Shown here piece after piece: positions 1 to 9,274 of a stretch of 64,000 nucleotides of DNA. The stretch is from Hohaiivirga sp031546825. GTDB lineage: Bacteria; Pseudomonadota; Alphaproteobacteria; Rhizobiales; Beijerinckiaceae. The stretch is from assembly GCA_031546825.1 (NCBI GenBank), contig JAVBJU010000019.1, positions 1 through 64,000 of the forward strand. Reading direction: 5' to 3'. Numbering within the stretch: the stretch's first letter is position 1; the number at the start of each line of letters is the position of its first letter. The notes beneath the pieces are model-generated. The model was not told the DNA's origin and searched no databases. It saw nothing but the letters and a program-made list of their open reading frames with translations. A program made the translations under genes and the position numbers.

Positions 1-428
1 GCGCGCATCTCTCAATGCACAAAATAACACCACGGCAAAATTAATCGCCGCCATCGGCATCATCTTTAATGTTGGAAATCAACGCCCCAGAAACGAAGCA
101 TCGAAGGTGAACGTTTATAATCCACCAAGGTTTCCGTGTCAACTAGAAAAGTGAAACTAAATTCAAATTCCAGCCTGCTTCCGAGGAAGCAACTTCTTGA
201 AACAACAGATAATTCGTCCGACACAAGGTCGGGTGAGATACCCGGACATTCCAGAGAAGCATCAGCGCCGTCGGTCACGTTCGTCACCGGCGACGTCTGA
301 ATGAGGCGCTTGTCTAGATCATCAAATTGACCTCGTCAAGCGAAGAAGTGAAAAGAATTCTAATTTTTCGTCATTGGTGCCCCGGCCAGAACTGTCAGGC
401 TTGCGAATGTCCTTGCCGCGCCTGCCTT
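1..428. other. Left-edge region without a supportable gene
   Basis: Nothing here is recognisable. A 73-codon frame on the minus strand (66-287) has no family resemblance and no clear ribosome binding site. A second minus-strand frame starts at about position 65 with ATGATGCCGATG, reads into hydrophobic residues and runs off the left edge; it could be the first 20 or so codons of a membrane or exported protein, but it is too short to judge. The stretch is richer in A and T than the genes to its right. Confidence 0.3.
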
Positions 429-1292
429 TCAGCCAAAATTGAGCAGGTTGATGATATTTTCCGGGCTGTGCCCAATTGCCCTCAGCGCCGAAAGTGCTTC
501 CGACATCAAGCTCTTGGATAGCTTCTCACCGTCCTCCCCACGGATGAGAGCATGGTGATGATAGTACGGGGTTGGCAGACACAGCAGCTTTTGCAGGAGA
601 ACATGGAGATCGGTCGCTGCTTCCAGGTCTTGCCCACGCACCACATGGGTTACGCCCTGCAAGGCATCGTCTACCACCACAGACAAATGATAGGTCGTCG
701 GGGTCTCCTTACGAACGACTACCGGGTCGCCCCAGCGGCGGGGCTCGCAACCGCTTATTTGCACAGGGCCGACCGTAAAGTCGCTGCCAACCGTGAACAC
801 ATTATATATATATACGCCGCTGAGGGTGGCCAACGCCTTGTCCATATCGAGCCGCCAGGCGTGTTCCGCGCCCCCAGTAATCCGTTGCCGTCGTTCGGTG
901 TCCGATACCCCCCGGCAAGTGCCCGGATAGAGCGGAGCACCGTCAGGGTCACGCCCTGTTATGGGCTGGGCCTGAATATCCTTGCGGGAACAGAAGCAGG
1001 GATAAACCAGCCCCCGCTTGTGGAGTTTAGCGAAGGCGCCCCGATAATCATCAAAGTGATCAGATTGCCGCCGCACCGGCTTTTCCCAGCAGAGGCCGAG
1101 CCAAGCAAGGTCCTCATAAATCGCCGTTTCATATTCGGGCTTGCAGCGCGTGGTGTCGATATCCTCAATGCGCAGCAGAAACCGCCCCTTATTCATCCGC
1201 GCCAGCCGCGCATTCAGTAAAGCCGAATAGGCATGGCCGAGATGCAATCTGCCATTGGGACTGGGAGCAAAACGGAAAACGGGTTGCGACAC
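429..1292 (-). CDS. gluQ: Glutamyl-Q tRNA(Asp) synthetase
   Basis: A truncated glutamyl-tRNA synthetase paralogue that, in characterised homologues, attaches glutamate to the queuosine base at the anticodon wobble position of tRNA(Asp). The class I signatures are visible: FAPSPNGRLHLGHAYSA near the N-terminus (HIGH-type HLGH) and EKLSKS near the C-terminus (KMSKS-type). The anticodon-binding half of a full GluRS is absent, as expected at about 290 residues. A GTG start at 1292 is chosen because GAGG lies 5 nt upstream and the protein then begins just before the conserved RFAPSP; a TTG at 1379 would add 29 unconserved residues. The gene is divergent from the glycosylase gene. Confidence 0.88.
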   Translation of the reverse strand: MSQPVFRFAPSPNGRLHLGHAYSALLNARLARMNKGRFLLRIEDIDTTRCKPEYETAIYEDLAWLGLCWEKPVRRQSDHFDDYRGAFAKLHKRGLVYPCFCSRKDIQAQPITGRDPDGAPLYPGTCRGVSDTERRQRITGGAEHAWRLDMDKALATLSGVYIYNVFTVGSDFTVGPVQISGCEPRRWGDPVVVRKETPTTYHLSVVVDDALQGVTHVVRGQDLEAATDLHVLLQKLLCLPTPYYHHHALIRGEDGEKLSKSLMSEALSALRAIGHSPENIINLLNFG

Positions 1293-1417
1293 GGAGACCT
1301 CAAGCGGAAAATTGCGCTTCGCATCTGGTTTGGCACAGGCCGATGTTATGAGCAATTGTTCTGGCACATCGTGTGACAAGCCGGATATGCTGACGGCAAC
1401 TACTCAAGGAAACACCT

Positions 1418-2083
1418 GTGCCGAAGAAGCCCCCTGCGCCACACATCATCATAGACAGCGAAGCCATACTCAATGAAGGCGTGGCGGCGCTCGCCACGCG
1501 GGATCCGGTCATGGCAAAGCTGATCGCCGGTGGCGCGCTACCGCCGATGCGGCGGCGTGATCCTGGCTTTTCGGGGTTGTGCTGGATTATTACGGGGCAG
1601 CAATTGTCGGTTGCCGCCGCAGAATCCATCTGGAAGCGTGTTACTGGCCATTTCGGCGAGGTGACGCATGCGGCGGTGCTCGCAACGGCAGAAGACACGC
1701 TGCGCGCGCTCGGCATGTCGCGCGGTAAGGTCAAAACCCTTCATGCAGTTGCTAAAGCCGTGGATGACGGCCTGCTCCCGCTCGATGCCCTGCACCAGAA
1801 GGCCGCCGAAGAGGCCCATGCCCTGATGACCGCCGTGCATGGCATCGGCCCATGGACCGCCGATATCTATCTCCTGTTCTGTCTCGGCCACGCCGATATT
1901 TTCCCGGCCGGAGATCTGGCATTGCAGGAAGCGGCGCGTATCGCCTATGGCCTTGATGCACGCCCCACCGTCAAAGACCTGACCGCGCGCGCCCAAAAAT
2001 GGCAGCCCTGGCGCGGCGTTGCGGCGCGCATCCTGTGGGCGTATTACCGACAGATCAAAATGCGGGAAGGCGTGGTGGGCTAA
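1418..2083 (+). CDS. DNA-3-methyladenine glycosylase II (AlkA-type, HhH-GPD)
   Basis: Base-excision repair glycosylase expected to remove alkylated purines. The 221-residue protein carries a helix-hairpin-helix (VHGIGPWTADIYL) followed about 14 residues later by the catalytic aspartate in FPAGDLALQ, the HhH-GPD signature. It lacks the N-terminal AlkA domain of E. coli, so it resembles the shorter Mag1-like forms. The start is GTG at 1418 with AAGGA 7 nt upstream. It is divergent from gluQ and stands alone. Confidence 0.87.
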   Translation: MPKKPPAPHIIIDSEAILNEGVAALATRDPVMAKLIAGGALPPMRRRDPGFSGLCWIITGQQLSVAAAESIWKRVTGHFGEVTHAAVLATAEDTLRALGMSRGKVKTLHAVAKAVDDGLLPLDALHQKAAEEAHALMTAVHGIGPWTADIYLLFCLGHADIFPAGDLALQEAARIAYGLDARPTVKDLTARAQKWQPWRGVAARILWAYYRQIKMREGVVG

Positions 2084-2152
2084 GCCGGTGCTTGCTCGGC
2101 GCGCGCCTATCCTTTATCGCTGAACTGAAGCAAATCTCCAGGAACCATTCCC

Positions 2153-2833
2153 ATGTCCAAACCTATTGACGGCCCCCGCATTACCCCCGCCTCCGGCGTG
2201 GTCAAACAGCTTGTTGTGCTGCTGCATGGTTATGGGGCTGACGGCAATGATCTGATTGAGCTTGGTGCGCAGTGGCAGCAATGGATGCCGGACACCGCCT
2301 TCGTTTCACCGAATGCGCCTGAGCCCTGCGGCATGAACCCCATGGGGCGGCAATGGTTTGACCTCACCTTCCAGGTGCCCAATGAGCGCTGGGTGGGGGT
2401 GCAACATGCGGCGCCGACGCTCGACGCCTTTCTCGACGCGGAACTCGCCCGCCATAATCTCGCCCCCGAGCGGCTGGCGCTGGTTGGTTTCAGCCAGGGC
2501 ACCATGATGGCGCTGCATGTGGGCTTGCGCCGCAAGGTCGCGCCCGCCGCCATCGTTGGCTTTTCCGGCGCGTTGATTTTTGATGACACCGCCGGGCCGC
2601 AGAGCGTCGCCAAAGATATCACCTCCCGCCCGCCGGTATTGCTGGTGCATGGTGACATGGACGAAGTGATCCCCCCTCAGGCCTTGCTGCTGTCTAGCGA
2701 TCTGCTCAAGCAATTCAATGTGCCGGTGCAATCGCATCTGTCGCGGGGTCTCGGCCACGGCATCGACGGCGAAGGTTTCCAGCGCGGTGGGGCATTTCTC
2801 GTTCAGCATTTCGGGTTACCCATTCCCGGCTAA
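2153..2833 (+). CDS. Phospholipase/carboxylesterase family alpha/beta hydrolase
   Basis: Cytosolic serine hydrolase of the carboxylesterase/acyl-protein-thioesterase family. Visible signs are LLHGYGADGNDLI (oxyanion-hole region), the nucleophile elbow GFSQG, an acid-bearing GDMDEVIPPQ and the catalytic histidine in GLGHGID. At 226 residues it is the family's usual size, with no signal peptide. AGGA lies 10 nt before the ATG. The natural ester substrate cannot be inferred from the neighbours. Confidence 0.85.
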   Translation: MSKPIDGPRITPASGVVKQLVVLLHGYGADGNDLIELGAQWQQWMPDTAFVSPNAPEPCGMNPMGRQWFDLTFQVPNERWVGVQHAAPTLDAFLDAELARHNLAPERLALVGFSQGTMMALHVGLRRKVAPAAIVGFSGALIFDDTAGPQSVAKDITSRPPVLLVHGDMDEVIPPQALLLSSDLLKQFNVPVQSHLSRGLGHGIDGEGFQRGGAFLVQHFGLPIPG

Positions 2834-3010
2834 TCTCAAAAGAGTGTGCCGCACCGCATTGTGAATCAGCGCCTTATGGGATAGGGTCTTGAGCGTTCGG
2901 GACAATAGGGCCGGAACTAACCGGTTCGACTCCCAGAGTCGGCATTCTCTTCTTAAAACCAGGGTAATCTCGGCTCTTTCATGGATTTTCTCAAACCAGG
3001 TTATACGCCA

Positions 3011-3781
3011 ATGAACCGCCGCCGCCGCATTTACGAAGGAAAGGCGAAGGTCCTTTACGAGGGACCCGAACCAGGAACCTTGATTCAGCACTTCAAGGAC
3101 GACGCCACCGCGTTTAACGCGAAAAAACATGCCGTGATTGACGGCAAAGGCGTTCTCAACAACCGCATTTCGGAATTCATCTTCCAGGCGCTCGGCGATA
3201 TGGGCATTCCCACCCATTTCATCCGCCGTCTCAACATGCGCGAACAGTTGATTCGTGAAGTGGAGATCATTCCGCTCGAAGTGGTGGTGCGCAATGTCGC
3301 CGCCGGATCGCTGGCCACCCGCCTCGGCATCGAGGAAGGCACGCAGCTTCCGCGTTCAATCATTGAGTTCTATTACAAGAACGACGCGCTCAACGATCCG
3401 CTGGTGACCGAAGAGCATATCGCCGCGTTCGGCTGGGCCTCGCCCCAGGAGCTCGACGAGATCATGATGCTCGCCATGCGCATCAACGATTTCCTCTCGG
3501 GCCTGTTCCTCGCCGCTGGCATCCGCCTTGTGGATTTCAAGATCGAAACCGGTCGCCTGTGGGAAAACGACGTGGCTCGCGTGGTGCTGGCCGACGAAAT
3601 TTCACCCGACAGTTGTCGGTTGTGGGACGTCAAGACCAAGGACAAGCTCGACAAAGATCGCTTCCGCCGCGACATGGGCGGGTTGATCGAGGCTTACACC
3701 GAAGTGGCCCGCCGCCTTGGCATCGTCACCGAGAACGAGCCTGAGCTTACCCTTGCACCGGGCCCACGCCTGGTGCAGTGA
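3011..3781 (+). CDS. purC: SAICAR synthetase (phosphoribosylaminoimidazole-succinocarboxamide synthase)
   Basis: Catalyses the ATP-dependent condensation of CAIR with aspartate in de novo purine synthesis. The product begins MNRRRRIYEGKAKVLYEG, the usual alphaproteobacterial N-terminus, and contains the family stretches FNAKKHAVIDGKG and DFKIETGR. An in-frame ATG at 2981 would add ten unconserved residues and has no better ribosome site, so 3011 is preferred (256 residues). A strong hairpin terminator follows within 20 bases of the stop, so it appears to be transcribed alone. purH lies about 35 kb away in the same window. Confidence 0.93.
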   Translation: MNRRRRIYEGKAKVLYEGPEPGTLIQHFKDDATAFNAKKHAVIDGKGVLNNRISEFIFQALGDMGIPTHFIRRLNMREQLIREVEIIPLEVVVRNVAAGSLATRLGIEEGTQLPRSIIEFYYKNDALNDPLVTEEHIAAFGWASPQELDEIMMLAMRINDFLSGLFLAAGIRLVDFKIETGRLWENDVARVVLADEISPDSCRLWDVKTKDKLDKDRFRRDMGGLIEAYTEVARRLGIVTENEPELTLAPGPRLVQ

Positions 3782-3796
3782 GCCCGCGGATTTTAC

Positions 3797-3826
3797 AAAC
3801 GGCACCTTCACGGTGCCGTTTTTATT
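3797..3826 (+). terminator. Intrinsic terminator of purC
   Basis: A 10-bp stem (AAACGGCACC paired with GGTGCCGTTT, 5-nt loop) is followed by a run of T. It sits directly after the purC stop. Confidence 0.85.
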
Positions 3827-3840
3827 TCTGGCCTTGGCAA

Positions 3841-4419
3841 ATGTTGCACCTCCTGAAACGTCTCCCGGTTGCCATCGCGTTCCTCGCGCTGACAAGCTGC
3901 TATCAGGCAGGCCGCCCGGTGGCAGGTGTTGCCGATGCGCCGCCCTGGTTTTCCCTGAATTTTGATGAAATGCTACATGAGGGCGATGCCGCACCCGAAG
4001 CGTTGTCGTTTTGTGCTGTGCCGCAATGCCCGAAGCCCCTTGTCATCGGCACGCTCCTCGTGACCGGCGAAAGCGCAGACCAGCTTGAAGCCATGCTGCG
4101 TCACCCCGAACGCCTTGCCGCTGAATTGAAGCGCCGCGCACGCGAACCAACGCTGAAACGCGCGGCCAAACCCGGCACCAAGCAGCATATTGCCACCGCA
4201 ACCACGGTGACGCCACTGCAAGACGGCCCCGCGCCTGGCTTCACCCTCACCATGGCCCGTAAGGAAGGCAAGGGCCGCATCAACGCCACCGTGCTCGGCT
4301 GGCGCGATGATGAGGCCTTACATGTGGTTATTGCCATCGGGGATGATGCGGAAGCGGTGACGGAGTCCGCAACGCGAGCGGCGGTGTCAAATAAAAAAAG
4401 CCGCCAAAGCGGCGGCTGA
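3841..4419 (+). CDS. Hypothetical lipoprotein
   Basis: Unrecognised 192-residue protein with a bacterial lipoprotein signal: MLHLLKRLPVAIAFLALTSC, a basic start, a hydrophobic core and a lipobox (LTSC, +1 Cys at residue 20). The mature part has charged and helical stretches and no known domain that I can name. The reading frame extends upstream to 3778 but would then include the purC terminator, so the ATG at 3841 is used. The last codons and the stop lie inside a convergent terminator hairpin (4399-4417). Confidence 0.6.
   Translation: MLHLLKRLPVAIAFLALTSCYQAGRPVAGVADAPPWFSLNFDEMLHEGDAAPEALSFCAVPQCPKPLVIGTLLVTGESADQLEAMLRHPERLAAELKRRAREPTLKRAAKPGTKQHIATATTVTPLQDGPAPGFTLTMARKEGKGRINATVLGWRDDEALHVVIAIGDDAEAVTESATRAAVSNKKSRQSGG
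4392..4417 (-). terminator. Terminator of the autotransporter gene
   Basis: A GC-rich stem (AGCCGCC / GGCGGCT, 5-nt loop, 4399-4417) is followed on the minus strand by seven T, which fits a Rho-independent terminator for the gene ending at 4531. It overlaps the end of the convergent lipoprotein gene. Confidence 0.75.
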
Positions 4420-4530
4420 TTTCCCGTTGGCGTGAGGCGCGTTGAGTCAAAAACCGTGCCTCACACTCAACTTTCTTGTTTCTTCTGGCTTTTGCGCCCA
4501 ACCGGTTGTGCCGGTTAAGCGCATATTTCT

Positions 4531-7407
4531 CTAAAACGCGTAGCGCGCACCACCGGTGAAGGTAAAGCCGGAAATACCGGTGCGACCGAGGCGGTGCTGA
4601 TAGGCTGCATCACCATAAAGCGACAGGTTTTTCGTAAGCGTCGCATTGACGCCAAGCCCGCCTTCGAGGCTGGTGCCATAACGACCGATGCTGAAGGTGT
4701 CGCCGAAAAATGCCGTCCCACCGTCGAGGAAGCCGTGCAACACATTGGCCTTGGCATAGACCGTGATCAGGCTGTCCTTAGCCGGGCGCTGATAGGTTTT
4801 GACGAGACGTGCGCCGAGACGACCGATCAACTGATCCTGCTCGCCGAGCGCCACCACGAAATTATCAACGTCATGGGCGCGATCGAACTTCAGACGCTCG
4901 TAAACCAGTTGGGCTTGCGGCTCGAGTGAGAGGTCATAGAAACCAAGCCGGATTGGATAACCGGTCTCAAGGGAGGCCGCAAAGGTCTGACCGGACATGC
5001 CGGAAGTCCGGCCACGCAAGGTGGTGGAGACATCCCCGGTGAACCCGCCGAAGGACGCGATGGCATCGACATACCAACCCTTGTTATCGAGATAAGTGGC
5101 GTGGGCAGAAACCGTCCACTTGTTGAGATCCGTCGCCTTGGTGCCGTTAACGTTCTTCGGATTGAAAGACAGCGCACCGATGCTGCCCGCGATCCCAAGG
5201 CGCGTGACGCCGTTCTTGCCTTCAAGGGCATATACGTTTCCGCCGAGTTGCACCGCGGCATAATCGATATCCGCGTCGTAACCGTAGGAATAAGCGTTGC
5301 GGTTGGAGGCATAATCGTATTTTCCGCCATAGGCTCGGAGGAAAAACTCTCCGGTGCCGCTGTTGCGGCCCATGGCGCGATCATCACGAATGTCGCCAAG
5401 GCGGCGATGCAGATTGGAAATATCGACGAAACCCGCGTGGAATAACGCCGGGACAGCTGTGAGATAGCTCGCCACCTGGGGCGCTACCGCGCGCACCGGG
5501 GCCGGTTCTGGAGTGGCCGGCGAAGGGGCAGCCGGTGCCGGATCGACCGGGGTTGGTTCCCCCGGAGTAGGATCAACCGAAGGCGGCGGCTCCACAGGCG
5601 GCTCCACATACGTGTTTTGCAGGCGATAATCCCAGAATGGATTGGTGCCGCCAACCACGCGTTGCCCATCGATAGCCGCGCCGTTGCTGGCACCGGGGCC
5701 AAAGGCCGCCAGATGGTACTGGTAAGGCGTGCCGCCCAGCGTCACGTAACCGCCTGCCAATTGGAAGGAATTCTCAGCCGCGGTCCCTGCGACCTGAATG
5801 ATCGAAATCCCCTGGCCTGCCAAAGGGCCACCGATCGCGAACGTATCCCCGCCAGTGCTTCCTGTGGCCGGGACAACGGTCACCATGGTCGTTCCGGTCA
5901 CGTTGCCGTTAATGAGCAGCCGATCGGTTGTCTGGTTCGTCAGCGCGCCGCCGTCATTGAGAAATGTGTTCAGCCGCAACACACCGTTCGTGGCTGAATA
6001 ATTGCCATTGATAGTCAACGTGTCGCCAACGATGCCCGCCGCATCGGCAAGGTCGAGAATGCCGGCGTCGCTATTGACGGCACCCGTTAGCGCATAATTT
6101 GCGGCGGTGGTGCCGTCGGAATAGGGCGTCAGCACTGCACCGCTCTTGAGATTGAGCGTTGAAAGCGTAGAATCCGCATTCAGCGTCCACTTGCTTTGAG
6201 CGCCACTGATATTAAGCGTAATTTCGGACGGCGTTGCGCCTTCGAGATGCACGTCGCTCGAGCCGAGGAACGAACTTGCATCCGTCATGTTCAGCCGGAT
6301 AGCACCACCCGCGATCGCATCGATCTTGCCAACGATGTCGAAGACACCCGACGTCTCGTGGGTAACCGTCCTGTCGAGGTTGAGCCGGTCAGTGCGGACA
6401 AACGAATCGGAAATCTGCGGCACATCCATCGCCATATTGGCGATCACCGAGCCTGCGCCGCTTGCGCGCATGACAATGCTTGAGCCGTTGGCGCGCACGG
6501 TGGCCCCGCCCTCAAGGTAGATGGAGCCCGGACGCACGTTGGTGGTGTAAGTGCCCTGCTGTTCGGTGGCCGCGTAGAGTGCGTAGGCATCCTGCCCGTT
6601 AGCGGTGATGGTGGTGTTGTCTCCAAGCTGGATCAGTCCGCCCTTGTTGGCATAAACGACGTGGCCGTTGCGCATGCTGGAGGCCAGATCGGACGCCCCG
6701 GCAACGAACACATATGAACTTCCCAGCGTGTTATTGTTCTTGCCGGAGATGATATCCAGTGTGCCAAGGCCGTTGGTATCCGTATTGCGGTTACCAGCAT
6801 AAACAGCGTAACCCGAACCTTCGGCAACGTTGTTCGCGGTCCCCGTTCCAGTCACCTTGATGCTTGAGGGTCCCGCCAGAATGACAATGGTATTAGAGCC
6901 CGCATTCTGGAAATTATTGGCGCGGACACCGGAGCCGTTGGTGCTCTCAATGGTGGTGGAATTTTTTACATAGACCACGCTGTCCGCATTCACATTGAAG
7001 TTGGAGGCGAGGTTGATACCATCACCCGAGGTGCCCGTTGCCTTGATGGTGAGATTGTTAGCCTGAAAGAAAACCGCTTCGGAATTGGTTCTGATGGCAT
7101 CTGCCTGCCCGCCCGAGGCGGTGATGAAGACGTCTTTCAGCTTCAGTGTCGCGTCGCCATTTTTGTCCATATAGACACCGAAACCCGCCAATGGCGCAGG
7201 CTTTCCGGCAACACTCGTGGTGATGCGGACCTCGTCATAGGTCCCTGGGTTGGCACAGAAATAGAGGGTGTTGTTGCATGTCAGCGTCGCAGCGATAGCC
7301 CCATTTCCCAGAAGAGCCGTAAAAGCCGTGCAAGCCAACAGGCTCGCAGTCAGGGAACCCACTTTTTGGCGGAAAACCGGCTTATTATAACGATGCAAAG
7401 ATGTCAT
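4531..7407 (-). CDS. Autotransporter (type Va) outer-membrane protein
   Basis: A 958-residue secreted surface protein. It has a signal peptide (hydrophobic core LTASLLACTAFTALLG, cleavage near AIAA), a long repetitive beta-helix passenger rich in N, G, T and D (about 35-590), a proline-rich linker (about 595-640) and a C-terminal beta-barrel (about 680-958) ending in FTGGARYAF with a terminal aromatic residue. These are the hallmarks of classical autotransporters. No protease or adhesion motif is recognisable in the passenger. The ATG at 7407 is chosen because GAGGGG lies 5 nt upstream; an earlier ATG at 7419 contains that ribosome site. The gene is monocistronic, with its own terminator. Confidence 0.88.
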   Translation of the reverse strand: MTSLHRYNKPVFRQKVGSLTASLLACTAFTALLGNGAIAATLTCNNTLYFCANPGTYDEVRITTSVAGKPAPLAGFGVYMDKNGDATLKLKDVFITASGGQADAIRTNSEAVFFQANNLTIKATGTSGDGINLASNFNVNADSVVYVKNSTTIESTNGSGVRANNFQNAGSNTIVILAGPSSIKVTGTGTANNVAEGSGYAVYAGNRNTDTNGLGTLDIISGKNNNTLGSSYVFVAGASDLASSMRNGHVVYANKGGLIQLGDNTTITANGQDAYALYAATEQQGTYTTNVRPGSIYLEGGATVRANGSSIVMRASGAGSVIANMAMDVPQISDSFVRTDRLNLDRTVTHETSGVFDIVGKIDAIAGGAIRLNMTDASSFLGSSDVHLEGATPSEITLNISGAQSKWTLNADSTLSTLNLKSGAVLTPYSDGTTAANYALTGAVNSDAGILDLADAAGIVGDTLTINGNYSATNGVLRLNTFLNDGGALTNQTTDRLLINGNVTGTTMVTVVPATGSTGGDTFAIGGPLAGQGISIIQVAGTAAENSFQLAGGYVTLGGTPYQYHLAAFGPGASNGAAIDGQRVVGGTNPFWDYRLQNTYVEPPVEPPPSVDPTPGEPTPVDPAPAAPSPATPEPAPVRAVAPQVASYLTAVPALFHAGFVDISNLHRRLGDIRDDRAMGRNSGTGEFFLRAYGGKYDYASNRNAYSYGYDADIDYAAVQLGGNVYALEGKNGVTRLGIAGSIGALSFNPKNVNGTKATDLNKWTVSAHATYLDNKGWYVDAIASFGGFTGDVSTTLRGRTSGMSGQTFAASLETGYPIRLGFYDLSLEPQAQLVYERLKFDRAHDVDNFVVALGEQDQLIGRLGARLVKTYQRPAKDSLITVYAKANVLHGFLDGGTAFFGDTFSIGRYGTSLEGGLGVNATLTKNLSLYGDAAYQHRLGRTGISGFTFTGGARYAF

Positions 7408-7510
7408 GATGCCCCTCATTTTGCAGATATTGTTGTTTTTTAGTTTAATTTAAAATGACTTTATTTCGGCATTCATATCCCAACTATTGATATAATGAAA
7501 CAGGGTTTGT

Positions 7511-7546
7511 GTGCCATTTATGTGCAACCAGTGCCACTTCGTGCCC
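7511..7546. repeat. Four phased GTGC direct repeats upstream of the autotransporter gene
   Basis: GTGC recurs at 7511, 7522, 7531 and 7541 (spacing 11, 9 and 10 bp), mostly as GTGCC, about 105-140 bp before the autotransporter start. The spacing of roughly one helical turn is typical of tandem regulator sites. The cognate regulator is unknown. Confidence 0.35.
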
Positions 7547-7705
7547 ATGGGGACAATTGCTGCCGTCCGCGCTGGGGCATCTATTTTAGCAGTGGCTATA
7601 TGAGGCGTTGAAAGAGCGCTGGCAGCAGCGGCGGCTATATGGGGGCAGAGAGCCTCCGACGAGCGGAGAGAAAACTGCGCGAGAAGGGATGTATCGTGAG
7701 CACTT

Positions 7706-8176
7706 TCAGGCGCTTTTCAGCAATGCCACCAGCGCCTCGGCTCCAAGGCTCACGACGCTCCAGGTTTTTTCAAAGTCGTTCTCATCGCCGTAATAGGGAT
7801 CAGCCACCGCTTTGCCCGCCATGCCGGGCACATAATCGAGCAACAGCTTCAGCTCCGCCCGCGACCCGGTAGGTCGCACCTTTTGCAGCGCCGCAAGATT
7901 TTGTTTATCGAGCGCGACGATGTGGGAAAACCGCTCGAAATCATCGGCGCTCACCTGCCGCCCACGCAGGTCGCCAATCTCCACCCCATGCCGTCGCGCC
8001 ACCCGTTGGGCACGCGGATCGGGCGCATCGCCAATATGCCACGGTCCGGTACCTGCGGAATCGATCAAACATTCAATTCCTTCCCTCTCCGCCACAGCGC
8101 GCATTGCGCCCTCGGCCAGGGGCGAGCGGCAGATATTACCGAGACAGACGAAGAGAATGGCGGGGGTGCGGGGCAT
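7706..8176 (-). CDS. Low-molecular-weight protein-tyrosine phosphatase
   Basis: Cytosolic phosphatase with the N-terminal P-loop FVCLGNICRSP (Cys nucleophile, C-X5-R) and the C-terminal general-acid motif VADPYYG. At 156 residues it has the family's usual length. The ATG at 8176 is chosen because GGAAG lies 5 nt upstream and the protein then starts four residues before the conserved strand. An in-frame ATG at 8194 overlaps the stop of the upstream ORF as ATGA, so translational coupling is also possible. The gene is not next to exopolysaccharide genes, so its target is unknown. Confidence 0.88.
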   Translation of the reverse strand: MPRTPAILFVCLGNICRSPLAEGAMRAVAEREGIECLIDSAGTGPWHIGDAPDPRAQRVARRHGVEIGDLRGRQVSADDFERFSHIVALDKQNLAALQKVRPTGSRAELKLLLDYVPGMAGKAVADPYYGDENDFEKTWSVVSLGAEALVALLKSA

Positions 8177-8190
8177 GGGCACTTCCGTAA

Positions 8191-8493
8191 TCATTTCCAG
8201 TTGTAGCTATAGGTCCAGGCGAGCGCCGCAAGAACGTCTCCATTGAGGGCCGGATATTTGCGGGCGATCTGCCTGATCGCTCTCGTGGTCGCTTTTCCAA
8301 GATCATGCCCATCCCAGTCAGGCACAATTTCCATGAGGTCAGATAGAATGGAACAGACATTTGCCACCAAAATGTGTCCGTCTGCATGACCATAATGCTT
8401 GATCACACGCGATTCATCATGGTCAGGGAAAGGGGCAATTTTCCAGCCAAGGAACAGCAGCGTAGCCCGGCTAAGCTCCAGCGCCTGCACCAT
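8191..8493 (-). CDS. Hypothetical protein, 100 residues
   Basis: Unrecognised soluble protein with a conserved-looking C-terminal half (DWDGHDLGKATTRAIRQIAR). It has no signal peptide or membrane span. It lies immediately upstream of the phosphatase gene on the same strand, with its TGA overlapping a possible ATG (ATGA at 8191-8194). Both are probably on one transcript, so a functional link is possible but unproven. Confidence 0.6.
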   Translation of the reverse strand: MVQALELSRATLLFLGWKIAPFPDHDESRVIKHYGHADGHILVANVCSILSDLMEIVPDWDGHDLGKATTRAIRQIARKYPALNGDVLAALAWTYSYNWK

Positions 8494-8557
8494 TTGGCCC
8501 CTACTGCTGATAGGAAAGTGATGAGGAATTATAAACTGCCGAAGTTCAGAGTTTAAT

Positions 8558-8647
8558 TGGCGGAGAGAGAGGGATTCGAACCCTCGATAGAGTTTCCCCT
8601 ATACACACTTTCCAGGCGTGCGCCTTCAACCACTCGGCCACCTCTCC
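8558..8647 (-). tRNA. tRNA-Ser (GGA anticodon)
   Basis: A 90-nt class II tRNA. Its acceptor stem is GGAGAGG paired with TCTCTCC, it has discriminator G and an encoded CCA. The anticodon loop reads CTGGAAA (anticodon GGA), followed by a long variable arm and the T loop GGTTCGAATCC. It decodes UCC and UCU. Confidence 0.96.
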
Positions 8648-8862
8648 CCGCGTCAGAATGAACCGACCGGGTTCCATTACGCGATGCGGGCGCCTGGCGC
8701 AAGCCACGGTGAGCATAAAGTTCAGTTTGGTGTTTTGGGGCTTGACGTAGGGGCCTCACATAAACATAGCTGGAGCTGGCTGCAATATTGCCGTTTATTT
8801 TCGTTTATAATCAAAATGCTTTGGCACCAATCGGCAACCATAAGAAGAGGGATTCTAAAACG

Positions 8863-9192
8863 ATGCGTTTTTTCATCCGCTTCATTGGCTTGATTGTGCT
8901 GGCCCTCGGGTTCATCGGCATTATCGTCGATGGAACCCGGTCGATGGCCAACGGCGCTTTTTGGTTCATGAGTGTCCGCGATCTTTGCGACACATTATTT
9001 TCAAATGGAATTGAAGCACTGCAAGCGAGCATCATCGCCCATACGCCAGCCTGGTTGTGGGACCCGGTCTTTGTCAGCATTCTGCAACTGCCCGCGTCGG
9101 TTGTCGGATTTGCGATCGGCGCATTTCTGGTGTGGTTTGGCAACAGGAAGCCTGATTCTTCCGCCTTTCGAACGATGACCCCGCTGCGCTGA
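8863..9192 (+). CDS. Small conserved membrane protein with two transmembrane segments
   Basis: A 109-residue protein. TM1 is at about residues 3-22 (RFIGLIVLALGFIGIIVDG), followed by DGTRSMANG, a middle soluble loop ending in PAWLWDPV, and TM2 at about 72-95. The DGTRS and WLWDPV stretches resemble a small uncharacterised membrane family I have seen in Hyphomicrobiales. The ATG at 8863 is preferred to 8788 because the hydrophobic segment starts at once and AAGAGG lies upstream. Function unknown. Confidence 0.65.
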   Translation: MRFFIRFIGLIVLALGFIGIIVDGTRSMANGAFWFMSVRDLCDTLFSNGIEALQASIIAHTPAWLWDPVFVSILQLPASVVGFAIGAFLVWFGNRKPDSSAFRTMTPLR

Positions 9193-9274
9193 CCGACTGA
9201 AAGCATTAACCGGCCCCTTGTTTCATTGCTGCCATTGCATATCTCGATTTTGAGAGTACCCGACAGGAACAGAC

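Noticed and set aside
66..287. 73-codon minus-strand frame at the left edge
   Set aside because: No family resemblance, no ribosome site and no supporting neighbour.
2899..2955. A tRNA-like T-loop (GGTTCGACTC) before purC, suggesting a tRNA or tRNA fragment
   Set aside because: The flanking bases do not pair into a T stem or acceptor stem, and no anticodon arm is visible. The sequence instead forms a short CGACTC/GAGTCG hairpin.
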